Source of the DNA: JAGAJR01 sp048463395
Lineage (GTDB): Bacteria; Pseudomonadota; Alphaproteobacteria; RF32; CAG-239
Assembly: GCA_048463395.1 (NCBI GenBank)
Contig: DBFWPL010000002.1
Coordinates: 1 to 64,000 of the forward strand
Length of the DNA: 64,000 nt
Direction of reading: 5' to 3'
The notes under the pieces are model-generated. The model was given only the letters and a program-made list of their open reading frames with translations. It did not search any database and was not told where the DNA came from. Shown one piece after another: positions 51,962-58,750 of the stretch. The position numbers and the translations under genes are program-made. The stretch's first letter is position 1. Each line of letters starts with the position of its first letter.

Positions 51962-52215
51962 TAATCAATCAGTTCAATTTGAATTTTCTTTTTGAAGAAT
52001 TTGGTAAAACGGGTCAGATAGGCAAGGGCGAAAGTCGTACCGTTTTCAACCTCAATCCAGCGGTCGGACTGAAAGTCAAGAATGTCGCACAGTTCGGCAA
52101 CGGAATAATTGTTATCGGTTCGGATTTGTTCAATTTGCCGACCAAGCAAAATGGTTGTTTCCGGATTGCGTTCGGCAAAGTTTGTGTTAAACGGACGGTT
52201 TTTTCTTTTACTCAT
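51961..52215 (-). CDS. Small XRE-like helix-turn-helix protein
   Basis: 84 residues, MSKRKNRPFNTNFAERNP at the start, then a Cro/C1-type domain: ILLGRQIEQIRTDNNYSVAE (helix 1-2), LCDILDFQSDRWIEVENGTT (recognition region) and a terminal KFFKKKIQIELID. The reading is compatible with a DNA-binding regulator, but XRE similarity is pattern-based. AAGGAG precedes the ATG. It lies just downstream of the ncRNA terminator on the same strand, so readthrough of that terminator could feed it. Confidence 0.68.
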   Translation of the reverse strand: MSKRKNRPFNTNFAERNPETTILLGRQIEQIRTDNNYSVAELCDILDFQSDRWIEVENGTTFALAYLTRFTKFFKKKIQIELID

Positions 52216-52239
52216 TTTCAAACTCCTTAATTTGTTTAT

Positions 52240-52403
52240 ATAAAACAAAACCGCCTCAGAAATCCTAAGGCGGTGGAGCTCAAAAACTGTCATAGCACAG
52301 TCAGCCTTATTCGTCTGCAAAGCAGCTTATATCGACTTACTCCACCTGCTGGTGGATTGCTACGAAGATGTTTTTGAGACACCGCAGTTCACCTCTGAAC
52401 TGC
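52240..52403 (-). ncRNA. Probable structured ncRNA of unknown class
   Basis: About 164 bases with a promoter at one end and a terminator at the other and no reading frame. On the minus strand it starts with a perfect 8-bp hairpin (GCAGTTCA/TGAACTGC, 52384-52403). A 9-bp closing helix CTCAAAAAC/GTTTTTGAG pairs 52279-52287 with 52370-52378 and encloses three hairpins: TCCACC/GGTGGA (52341-52356), CTGC/GCAG (52315-52325) and ACTGT/ACAGT (52286-52301, partly competing with the closing helix). The 3' end is the hairpin ACCGCCT/AGGCGGT at 52250-52274 followed by TTTTGTTTT. Either a free sRNA or a long leader of the downstream HTH gene. I could not match it to 6S, SRP RNA, tmRNA, RNase P or any riboswitch. 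Confidence 0.65.
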
Positions 52404-52409
52404 AGAAGA

Positions 52410-52437
52410 ATGATAGCGGAAACAGGTTAATTTGCAA
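52410..52437 (-). promoter_or_regulatory. Promoter of the ncRNA
   Basis: On the minus strand TTGCAA (52432-52437), a 16-base spacer and TATCAT (52410-52415; five of six). The predicted start falls at the first base of the 5' hairpin near 52403. Confidence 0.68.
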
Positions 52438-52443
52438 TTAAAA

Positions 52444-52468
52444 AAAAGCTCCTAAAAAAGGAGCTTTT
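52444..52468 (-). terminator. Terminator after typA
   Basis: Stem AAAAGCTCCT/AGGAGCTTTT with a five-base loop; on the minus strand it runs into eight T residues directly ahead of the ncRNA promoter. Confidence 0.9.
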
Positions 52469-52475
52469 CGAAAAG

Positions 52476-54296
52476 TTAGATATTATCGCCCGGTTTGGCA
52501 CGTTTTCTCAAAATCGGGTCGAGAATACGTTTTCTCAAACGAAGTGACTTTGGCGTAACTTCCAGAAGTTCGTCTTCCTGAATGTAAGATAAACCTTGTT
52601 CCAAAGTCAGCTTGCGAGGCGGAATCAGGTCAATAGCTTCATCTTTTCCGGCAGCACGGATGTTGGTGAGCTGTTTGGATTTTGTCGGGTTAACCTCTAA
52701 GTCGTTAGACTTGGTGTGTTCGCCGATAATCATGCCGACATAAACCGGAGAGTTGGCGTCAATAAACATCGGACCGCGGTCTTGCAGTTTCCACAAAGAA
52801 TAAGCAATGGCCGTTCCGGCTTCGGATGAAATCAGTACACCGTTGCGACGGCTGTCGATTTCGCCTTTGTATGGTTCATAGGCTTTGAACAAACGGTTCA
52901 TAACGCCGGTACCTCTGGTGTCGGTCAAGAATTCGGAGTGGTAACCGATTAAGCCGCGGGAAGGAGCGTTGAAAATCAAACGGACTTTGTTGCCGATTTG
53001 AGAAGGAATCATCTCAATCAATTCAGCACGTTTCTGTCCCAATTTTTCAACAACGGTACCGGAAAATTCTTCGTCAACATCTATGACGACTTCTTCGATA
53101 GGTTCCAAAAGCTGTCCGTTTTCATCTTTTTTCATCAAAACTTTTGGACGGGAAATGGAAAGCTCAAAGCCTTCGCGACGCATGGTCTCAATCAATACGC
53201 CCAATTGCAGTTCGCCTCGTCCGGCAACTTCAAAGGAATCAGTGGTATCTGTGCGGGAGATTTTGAGGGCGATGTTGCCTTCGGCTTCTTTGCACAGTCT
53301 GTCCCAGATCATACGGGAGGTTACTTTGTCTCCTTCTCTTCCGGCCAGCGGAGAATCGTTGATGGAGAAGGTCATGGCCAATGTCGGAGGATCAATCGGT
53401 TGAGCATGGATGGAATCGTTTACTTCCAAGGCACAAATTGTGTCGGCAACCGTTCCTTTAACAACACCGGCCACAGCGATAATGTCGCCGGCATGAGCTT
53501 CTTCCAAAGCAACACGGTTTAAGCCCTGATAGGCTAAAATTTTGCTGATTCTGACTCTTTCAAGTTCTTTGTTTTCGCCATTCAAAACCTTAACCGTATC
53601 ATTAACATGTAAGGTACCGGACTGTACTTTTCCGGTTAGCAGTCGGCCGATAAATTTATCGGCTTCCAATGTGGTGGCTAACATAGAGAAAGGTTCGTTC
53701 GGTTGGCAGTTTGGTTCCGGAACATAAGAGAGAATCAGCTCAAACAAAGGAGTTAAATCTTTTTTCTCATCACCCATTTCCTTAACAGCCCAGCCGTTGC
53801 GTCCGGAAGCATACAGTACAGGGAAGTCTAACTGTTCGTCAGTGGCGTTCAGGCTGACGAACAAGTCAAAAATTTCGTTTAACACTTCATCAACGCGGGC
53901 GTCGGCTTTGTCAGCCTTATTAATAACAACAATAGGTTTTAAGCCTACTTTAAGAGCTTTCCCCAACACAAATTTGGTTTGCGGCATAGGTCCTTCTGAG
54001 GAGTCAACCAACAAAACAACGCCGTCAACCATGGACAAGATACGTTCTACTTCACCGCCAAAGTCAGCGTGTCCCGGTGTGTCTACAATATTAATATGTG
54101 TTCCGTTCCAATCTACGGAAGTGCATTTGGAAAGAATCGTAATTCCTCTTTCTCTTTCCAGATCATTACTGTCCATAACGCAGGTTTCTACTTTTTGATT
54201 TTCTCTGAAAGTGCCGCTTTGTTTTAACAATCCATCCACCAATGTTGTTTTACCGTGGTCAACGTGGGCTATGATGGCAATATTTCTCATACTCAT
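52476..54296 (-). CDS. typA: Ribosome-associated GTPase TypA/BipA
   Basis: EF-G-like GTPase that assists ribosome assembly and growth under stress. 606 residues. G1 IIAHVDHGKTTLVDGLLKQS near 8-27, the RERGITILSK switch, DTPGHADFGGEVERIL near 72-87 and NKADKADARVDEV near 126-138. EF-G-like domains II, III and V follow, then the TypA-specific C-terminal domain (GPMFIDANSPVYVGMIIGEH and NIRAAGKDEAIDLIPPR, about 480-550). An in-frame ATG two codons later is also possible. It ends in a terminator that is followed by the ncRNA. Confidence 0.96.
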   Translation of the reverse strand: MSMRNIAIIAHVDHGKTTLVDGLLKQSGTFRENQKVETCVMDSNDLERERGITILSKCTSVDWNGTHINIVDTPGHADFGGEVERILSMVDGVVLLVDSSEGPMPQTKFVLGKALKVGLKPIVVINKADKADARVDEVLNEIFDLFVSLNATDEQLDFPVLYASGRNGWAVKEMGDEKKDLTPLFELILSYVPEPNCQPNEPFSMLATTLEADKFIGRLLTGKVQSGTLHVNDTVKVLNGENKELERVRISKILAYQGLNRVALEEAHAGDIIAVAGVVKGTVADTICALEVNDSIHAQPIDPPTLAMTFSINDSPLAGREGDKVTSRMIWDRLCKEAEGNIALKISRTDTTDSFEVAGRGELQLGVLIETMRREGFELSISRPKVLMKKDENGQLLEPIEEVVIDVDEEFSGTVVEKLGQKRAELIEMIPSQIGNKVRLIFNAPSRGLIGYHSEFLTDTRGTGVMNRLFKAYEPYKGEIDSRRNGVLISSEAGTAIAYSLWKLQDRGPMFIDANSPVYVGMIIGEHTKSNDLEVNPTKSKQLTNIRAAGKDEAIDLIPPRKLTLEQGLSYIQEDELLEVTPKSLRLRKRILDPILRKRAKPGDNI

Positions 54297-54313
54297 TTGT
54301 TTATTCCCTAAAT

Positions 54314-54339
54314 ACTTGTCATGTCATGAGTTTGGTTCC
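54314..54339. repeat. 26-bp direct repeat, copy 1
   Basis: Matches 54423-54448 at 24 of 26 positions (begins ACTTGTC, ends TTTGGTTCC here). Its 3' part also forms one arm of the inverted repeat 54329-54347. Confidence 0.85.
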
Positions 54340-54472
54340 TCGCGTACGCTTATCTGTACGCGTCGTCGCCGAACTCATTTCCAGCACAAGCATTTATGGA
54401 ATAAATACCGTGCCGGACTAGAACTTGTCGTGTCATGAGTTTGGGTCCATTTTGTACGTGAGGAACCAAACT
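54329..54472. repeat. 19-bp inverted repeat flanking a hairpin
   Basis: Arm AGTTTGGTTCCTCGCGTAC at 54329-54347 pairs with 54454-54472 (18 of 19). Directly at the inner end of the left arm a perfect 7-bp dyad CGCGTAC/GTACGCG spans 54341-54362. The enclosed 106 bases contain no frame. Confidence 0.8.
54423..54448. repeat. 26-bp direct repeat, copy 2
   Basis: Second copy, 109 bases after the first, differing at two positions. Confidence 0.85.
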
Positions 54473-54657
54473 TATGCTTAACAGCCGTTTTATTGCAGGG
54501 TTTTTATTGTTTTCTTATCAGTTATTATCTGCAATTTAAAAATTCACCTTAACATACCAATTTGATTTTAAATTACAAGAAATAACTATATTTTTTTAAT
54601 TTTTAGTTGATTTTGTCTAAAAAATGATTTAGATTAAGGAAAATAAATTATAAAACT

Positions 54658-55038
54658 ATGTTGAAAATTCTGGAAATTATAGTGTTTGCCGCTCTTTGTC
54701 TGGGATGGGGAGTTTGTGCTTTTGGGTGTCTGGTTTGTATTATGCAGTTTTACATTCAGATAGTGGTTCAATGCCAATCTGTTCGTCGGAAAACTGACTG
54801 GGCTGTTGAGCTTATCCAGACGTTGTTTATGATCGGAATTCTGATTTGCTCATTTTTTTTGGCAGTTTGGGATTGGAGTTTTATTTCATGGTCTCTGAGC
54901 CCTTGGGTAAAATGGCTGCTTGTTCTATTTGCACCACACTTATGGTGTATTTTTTGCGATGCCGTTATTTTAGCTTATCTTATTGACTGGAAAAAACTTT
55001 TCAAAGTAATCTTCACATTAAAACTAAAAGCTTTATGA
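54658..55038 (+). CDS. Membrane protein of unknown function
   Basis: 126 residues with three or four hydrophobic segments: IIVFAALCLGWGVCAFGCLV (about 7-26), LIQTLFMIGILICSFFLAVW (about 52-71), KWLLVLFAPHLWCIFCDAVI (about 85-104) and a short basic tail. Cysteines are frequent in the helices. No ribosome site of note. Its last four bases overlap the start of the next membrane gene (ATGA type), so the two are translationally coupled. No family recognised. Confidence 0.6.
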   Translation: MLKILEIIVFAALCLGWGVCAFGCLVCIMQFYIQIVVQCQSVRRKTDWAVELIQTLFMIGILICSFFLAVWDWSFISWSLSPWVKWLLVLFAPHLWCIFCDAVILAYLIDWKKLFKVIFTLKLKAL

Positions 55039-55451
55039 GTACACTTGTACAGGGGCAGGCAGCTCTTCTCATCGCCATGGCGGTGGTTTCGGCAGGTTAT
55101 TTCTGCTGGACGTTGATCAGGTATCTTGTTCTTCGGAAGTCTTTTTTGACGCATGAAGAAATTATTCCTTCTAAGGAAGCCTCTTTCTGGATTCGAATGG
55201 TGTTTGCGGTTTTGGCAATAGCCTTTATCGCAGTCAATTGGTCCGATGAAGATTGGGGCGGGCGGATAATCTACTGCTTCTTTGCCATCGGTTTTTATGC
55301 CGAAGGAATTCATGTTATCCATGGATTGGTTATTATCCTGTTAGGAATACTGAGAGGTGTGGTAAATATGTTTGTCAGTCTTTGTAAAGACTTTTTCCGT
55401 ATTTACCGATTGATATGTAAGTTATTCGTTCATAAGTGCGATAAAGAGTGA
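55035..55451 (+). CDS. Membrane protein of unknown function
   Basis: 138 residues: helices at about 9-29 (ALLIAMAVVSAGYFCWTLI), 53-68 (IRMVFAVLAIAFIAVNW), 78-92 (IIYCFFAIGFYAEGIH) and 94-112 (IHGLVIILLGILRGVVNM), then a basic C-terminus. It starts inside the stop of the previous gene. The pair looks like a small two-component membrane complex, but I cannot assign a family or substrate. Confidence 0.6.
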   Translation: MSTLVQGQAALLIAMAVVSAGYFCWTLIRYLVLRKSFLTHEEIIPSKEASFWIRMVFAVLAIAFIAVNWSDEDWGGRIIYCFFAIGFYAEGIHVIHGLVIILLGILRGVVNMFVSLCKDFFRIYRLICKLFVHKCDKE

Positions 55452-55461
55452 GTTCGCGGAG

Positions 55462-55501
55462 GAGTTTTGGTGAGGAATTCTTATCAAAACTCTTCTTTTT
55501 T
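55462..55501 (+). terminator. Terminator after the membrane-protein pair
   Basis: Stem GAGTTTTG/CAAAACTC with weak inner pairing and the downstream TTCTTTTTT run. Confidence 0.75.
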
Positions 55502-55508
55502 GACTTAA

Positions 55509-55532
55509 GAAGGCGGTCGGTTGACCGCCTTT
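55509..55532. terminator. Hairpin after the PfkB kinase gene
   Basis: AAGGCGGTC/GACCGCCTT with a four-base loop, eight bases beyond the kinase stop on the minus strand. The flanking T run is short, so termination is probable rather than certain. Confidence 0.6.
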
Positions 55533-55539
55533 AACATTA

Positions 55540-56565
55540 TTAAATGGTTTTTCCGTATTTTCTCAATTGGTTACGGACAAATCCTCTTAAAGAGACTTCC
55601 GGCCGGGCTCCGTAATGACTGATGATTTCAGCTGCGGCGATACTGCCGATCATCGCACAGGTTCCCAAGCTTCGGTCTGTCGTATAACCGAATAAGAAAC
55701 CTGCCGCATATAAATCTCCGGCTCCTGTGGTGTCGACAACATCTTCAACTTTTTCTGCTTCAACAAAGATTTTAACCCTTCCGTTAACAACGACCGAACC
55801 CTGAATATTTCTGGTAATGGCGGCTATTTCTACATCATGTTTAATTAAATCAAGTGTTTTATACAGGTCTTCTTCCTGAAACAAAGCTTTAATTTCGTCT
55901 TCATTGCAAAACAGAATATCTACATATTTTTTGATTAGTTTGATAAATTCCATCCGATGCCTTTCAACACAGAGTTTATCTGAAAGGGAAAAGGCGATTT
56001 TGCGATGGTGTTTTTGTGCCAGTTTGCAGGCTTTAAGCATGGCTCTTTGGGCACTGAAGTCATCCCACAGATAACCTTCAATGTAGATGATTTTCCCTGA
56101 ACGAATGGTGTCTTCGTCAATATCTTTGGCTGAGAGTTTTTTTGCGGCTCCGAGGTAAGTAAACATGGAACGTTCGGCATCCGGTGTTACCAAAACAATG
56201 CTTCGTCCGGTCGATGGGCCCTGATTGAGCGGTTGGGTAAAGAAATCTACTCCGGAAGCTCCGATACTGCGTTTGAATTCTTGTCCGAGTTCGTCATCAT
56301 GGACTTTTCCGATGAAGGCACAGGAGACTCCGAAAGAAGATAATCCGGCTACGGTATTTGCGGAAGAACCGCCGGAGACTTCTCTTTCCGGAATAATATC
56401 ACTGTAGATTTTTCCGGCATCAGCGGCTTCAACAAGGGTCATGGCTCCTTTCGCCAGTTTACGTTCCGAGATAAAGCCTTCCCCTACTTTTGCCAGTACG
56501 TCAACGATGGCGTTTCCTATTCCTACAACGTCATATACGGTTGAATCTTTATTTATCATTTTCAT
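55540..56565 (-). CDS. PfkB-family sugar/nucleoside kinase, adenosine-kinase-like
   Basis: 341 residues of the ribokinase family. VVGIGNAIVDVLAKVGEGFI is the N-terminal substrate-binding region, SGGSSANTVAGLSSFGV (about 65-81) the first PfkB signature, and DTTGAGDLYAAGFLFGY (about 279-295) the second with the catalytic Asp and anion-hole GAGD. The N-terminal GNAIVD and the long C-terminus match alphaproteobacterial proteins annotated as adenosine kinase. ATP-dependent phosphorylation of a nucleoside or sugar is secure; the substrate is not. It lies alone between two terminators. Confidence 0.85.
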   Translation of the reverse strand: MKMINKDSTVYDVVGIGNAIVDVLAKVGEGFISERKLAKGAMTLVEAADAGKIYSDIIPEREVSGGSSANTVAGLSSFGVSCAFIGKVHDDELGQEFKRSIGASGVDFFTQPLNQGPSTGRSIVLVTPDAERSMFTYLGAAKKLSAKDIDEDTIRSGKIIYIEGYLWDDFSAQRAMLKACKLAQKHHRKIAFSLSDKLCVERHRMEFIKLIKKYVDILFCNEDEIKALFQEEDLYKTLDLIKHDVEIAAITRNIQGSVVVNGRVKIFVEAEKVEDVVDTTGAGDLYAAGFLFGYTTDRSLGTCAMIGSIAAAEIISHYGARPEVSLRGFVRNQLRKYGKTI

Positions 56566-56630
56566 TACCTTAAAATTTAAATTTCAAACTTGTTTCAGAA
56601 ATAGTTTAATTTGTGCGATTTTGCAACATA

Positions 56631-56655
56631 AAAAAGCCTCTCCGAAGAGAGGCTT
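56631..56655 (-). terminator. Terminator after pyrF
   Basis: Minus-strand stem AAGCCTCT/AGAGGCTT with six T residues beyond (forward AAAAA at 56631-56635). Confidence 0.88.
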
Positions 56656-56679
56656 AACGGAAAACGGGTTTCCGAATTA

Positions 56680-57516
56680 TCAGAGTTTGCTGTATTCTTC
56701 AAGCAGTTGAGCCATCTGTTGTTGAAGTTCAGCGGCTTTTTGAGCGGCGATTTGGGCAAAATCTTCTTTGTGAGAGGCATAGATAATGCCTCGGGAAGAG
56801 TTGACCAGAAGACCGCAGTTTTCAGTCATGCCGTACAGGGCAACATCAGCCAGGCTGCCGCCCTGAGCTCCGACGCCGGGAACGAGAAGGAAGTGTTTGG
56901 GGATAATTTGTCTTATCTCTTGAAGCATGCAAGCTTGCGTTGCTCCGACGACGAACATGGTGTTCTCTTGAGTTCCCCAGGCGGCAGCCGTTCGCAAAAC
57001 ATGGTGGAAAATCGGTTCATTCTGCTCATCTGTCAGGAATTGGAAGTCATGACTGCCCGGATTGGAGGTCAGGGCAAGGATGATGGTCCATTTTCCTTCG
57101 TGGTTGAGGAACGGTGAAACGCTGTCTTGTCCCATGTAGGGGGCGACGGTTACCGCGTCGGCATTGAGATTATCGAAGAAAGTGTGAGCATATCTTTCCG
57201 ATGTGTTCCCTATGTCGCCGCGTTTGGCGTCAGCGATGATGAAGATGTCGGGATGTTTCTCCTTGATATATTCGATTGTCTGTCGCAGAACGTTCCAACC
57301 TTCCATGCCTTCACTTTCATAGAACGCGACATTGGGTTTGTAAGCGACAGTGTAGGGAGCCGCAGCGTCGATGATGGCCTTGTTGAAGGTCAGCATTGCG
57401 TCTGCTCGATTCAGTTTCTGAAGATGAGCCGGGATTTTGTTGAAGTCCGTATCCAGTCCGACACACAAGAAAGATCGCTTCTTTGCAATCTGATTCACTA
57501 ATTCTGAATAATTCAT
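56680..57516 (-). CDS. pyrF: Orotidine-5'-phosphate decarboxylase, Bacteroidota-like type 2
   Basis: Last step of UMP synthesis. 278 residues. The start is SFLCVGLDTDFNKIPAHLQK near 15-34; then NKAIIDAAAPYTVAYKPNVA (45-64), the catalytic Lys/Asp box DAKRGDIGNT at 96-105, VTVAPYMGQDSVSPFL near 122-137 and LVPGVGAQGGSLADV near 209. The DAKRGDIGNT box marks the long type 2 enzyme common in Bacteroidota and Actinomycetota rather than the short alphaproteobacterial form. Ile and Phe are mostly ATC and TTC, unlike the ATT/TTT-dominated neighbours, and no ribosome site precedes the ATG. It is divergent from pyrE. Transfer from a Bacteroidota donor is inferred. Confidence 0.93.
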   Translation of the reverse strand: MNYSELVNQIAKKRSFLCVGLDTDFNKIPAHLQKLNRADAMLTFNKAIIDAAAPYTVAYKPNVAFYESEGMEGWNVLRQTIEYIKEKHPDIFIIADAKRGDIGNTSERYAHTFFDNLNADAVTVAPYMGQDSVSPFLNHEGKWTIILALTSNPGSHDFQFLTDEQNEPIFHHVLRTAAAWGTQENTMFVVGATQACMLQEIRQIIPKHFLLVPGVGAQGGSLADVALYGMTENCGLLVNSSRGIIYASHKEDFAQIAAQKAAELQQQMAQLLEEYSKL

Positions 57517-57673
57517 ACGCAGAAAAATTTTAAGTTTGACATAATGTTTATAAAACGGGTGCAGTATATCGACAAAAAAATATTTTTCAAGCTTTTATTG
57601 ACAAAAAAAAGAGCCTGATGTATTTTATGGCAAGTTTTTTAGTTTTTGTGTATAATTTAATTTTCTAAGTATT

Positions 57674-58330
57674 ATGAAACAGATTGCAGATCAGCTGTTG
57701 GCTATCAATGCCGTGAAGCTTCAGCCAAACGAGCCTTTTACTTGGGCCTCAGGCTGGAAAAGTCCCATCTATTGCGATAATCGCAAAGCTCTTTCCGATC
57801 CTGACGTTCGTTTCCTTATCTCGGAGACTTTGACCCGTCTGGTAATCAGTAAGTTCAACGGGGCTGATTGTATCGTCGGAGTTGCCACCGGTGCAATTGC
57901 CTGGGGTGCCATCGTCGCTGATAATCTCGACAAAGCATATGTTCGCTCCTCGGCAAAAGACCATGGCCTTCAAAACAAGATTGAAGGTGTGGTGAAACCC
58001 GGTGATAAGGTTGTCGTTGTCGAGGATCTCATCTCTACCGGAGGTTCTTCTCTTGCGGCTGTTCAGGCTCTTAGAGATGCCGGTGCCGAAGTTCTCGGGA
58101 TGGTGGCTATTTTCAGCTATCAGTTTCCAAAGGCACAAGAGGCTTTTATTGCTGCCGGATGTGATCTTTATGCTGCCAGTGGCTATACGGAATTGGTTGA
58201 TGTGGCTGCCGCTCAGGGGTTGTTCGGCGAAACAGAAAAAGAATTGCTTGCGGAATGGCGTAAATCACCGGATACCTGGGTAAATGATTTATCGCTTCTT
58301 AGTAAAAGAAAAGGGGACGCTTTCAAGTGA
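57674..58330 (+). CDS. pyrE: Orotate phosphoribosyltransferase, Bacteroidota-like
   Basis: Makes OMP from orotate and PRPP; PyrF then yields UMP. 218 residues. The substrate region TWASGWKSPIYCDNRKALSD near 23-42, KDHGLQNKIEGVV near 95-107 and the PRPP-binding VVVVEDLISTGGSSL at 113-127 are clear. The wording of these blocks (CDNRKALS, IVGVATGAIAWGA, AKDHGLQNKIEG) recalls Bacteroidota PyrE. Codons end in C far more than in neighbouring genes, and the ATG follows TTTAATTTTCTAAGTATT without a Shine-Dalgarno site, as is common in Bacteroidota. A TATAAT lies at 57651-57656. In many alphaproteobacteria pyrE sits between rsh and acpS; it is absent there in this window. Confidence 0.94.
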   Translation: MKQIADQLLAINAVKLQPNEPFTWASGWKSPIYCDNRKALSDPDVRFLISETLTRLVISKFNGADCIVGVATGAIAWGAIVADNLDKAYVRSSAKDHGLQNKIEGVVKPGDKVVVVEDLISTGGSSLAAVQALRDAGAEVLGMVAIFSYQFPKAQEAFIAAGCDLYAASGYTELVDVAAAQGLFGETEKELLAEWRKSPDTWVNDLSLLSKRKGDAFK

Positions 58331-58346
58331 AAGCCTCCCCTTTTTT
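58309..58346 (+). terminator. Terminator overlapping the pyrE end
   Basis: Arms AAAAGGGGACGCTTTCA and TGAAAGCCTCCCCTTTTT pair with one mismatch, and the pyrE stop codon is in the hairpin. Six T residues follow. Confidence 0.88.
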
Positions 58347-58363
58347 GTAATCTGAAAAAAGGA

Positions 58364-58606
58364 TTAATCGTTGGCGTTTGGCCATTCTTTTGCTTTTTCA
58401 GCATTGATTTCAATCCATTTTTCTTCGGCATCGCTGTCAGAAGAAATAGCTTCCTGAGGGCATTCGGAAATGCAAACACCGCAGTCAATGCAAGTATCCG
58501 GATCAACAACCAGATAAGCATCGCCTTCATGGAAAGCGTCTACAGGGCAAACGTCTGCACAAGATTTACATTTAACGCAAAGGTCGCCATTAACAACAGA
58601 AACCAT
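58364..58606 (-). CDS. 2[4Fe-4S] ferredoxin
   Basis: 80 residues carrying two four-cysteine motifs: C10-x2-C13-x2-C16-x3-C20 and C39-x2-C42-x2-C45-x3-C49, each followed by Pro, so two [4Fe-4S] clusters are expected. The C-terminal extension (about 52-80) is acidic and ends EWPNAND, which is typical of alphaproteobacterial ferredoxins of the FdxA-like type. It serves as a low-potential electron carrier; the partner cannot be read here. GGGAG upstream supports the start. Divergent from htpG. Confidence 0.93.
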   Translation of the reverse strand: MVSVVNGDLCVKCKSCADVCPVDAFHEGDAYLVVDPDTCIDCGVCISECPQEAISSDSDAEEKWIEINAEKAKEWPNAND

Positions 58607-58690
58607 ATTTTATCTCCCAATTGGTTAGTTAAATTTCAATCCCCAATCTAACGAGATTATTTATAAAATCAAGTATTTTGTTTTTAAATG

Positions 58691-58720
58691 TTGCGATTTG
58701 TGATTTTGCTTCCCATATAA
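58691..58720 (+). promoter_or_regulatory. Possible heat-shock (RpoH) promoter of htpG
   Basis: TTGCGA at 58691-58696 and CCCATATAA at 58712-58720. The -10 matches the RpoH-type CCCATNT; the -35 (usual CTTGAA) is only partial. The htpG ATG is 30 bases further on. Confidence 0.5.
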
Positions 58721-58750
58721 GTAGTAATAAAAATTTATCAGGAGCGAAAA

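Larger units (their letters stand above)
54297..54657. other. Gene-free stretch upstream of typA with nested repeats
   Basis: No convincing gene. Bases 54314-54472 hold a direct repeat, an inverted repeat and a hairpin (listed separately); the remainder up to 54657 is AT-rich and should contain the promoter of the membrane-protein pair. The typA promoter and leader must lie in or across the repeat zone. Confidence 0.6.

Noticed and set aside
52240..52403. Assignment of the ncRNA as 6S RNA
   Set aside because: 6S is one long imperfect hairpin with a central bubble; this unit has a separate 5' hairpin and several short hairpins inside a short closing helix.
57598..57626. TTGACA-17-TATTTT as the pyrE promoter
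   Set aside because: Possible, but the TATAAT at 57651 nearer the ATG competes with it and the island probably carries a foreign promoter type, so no firm call was made.
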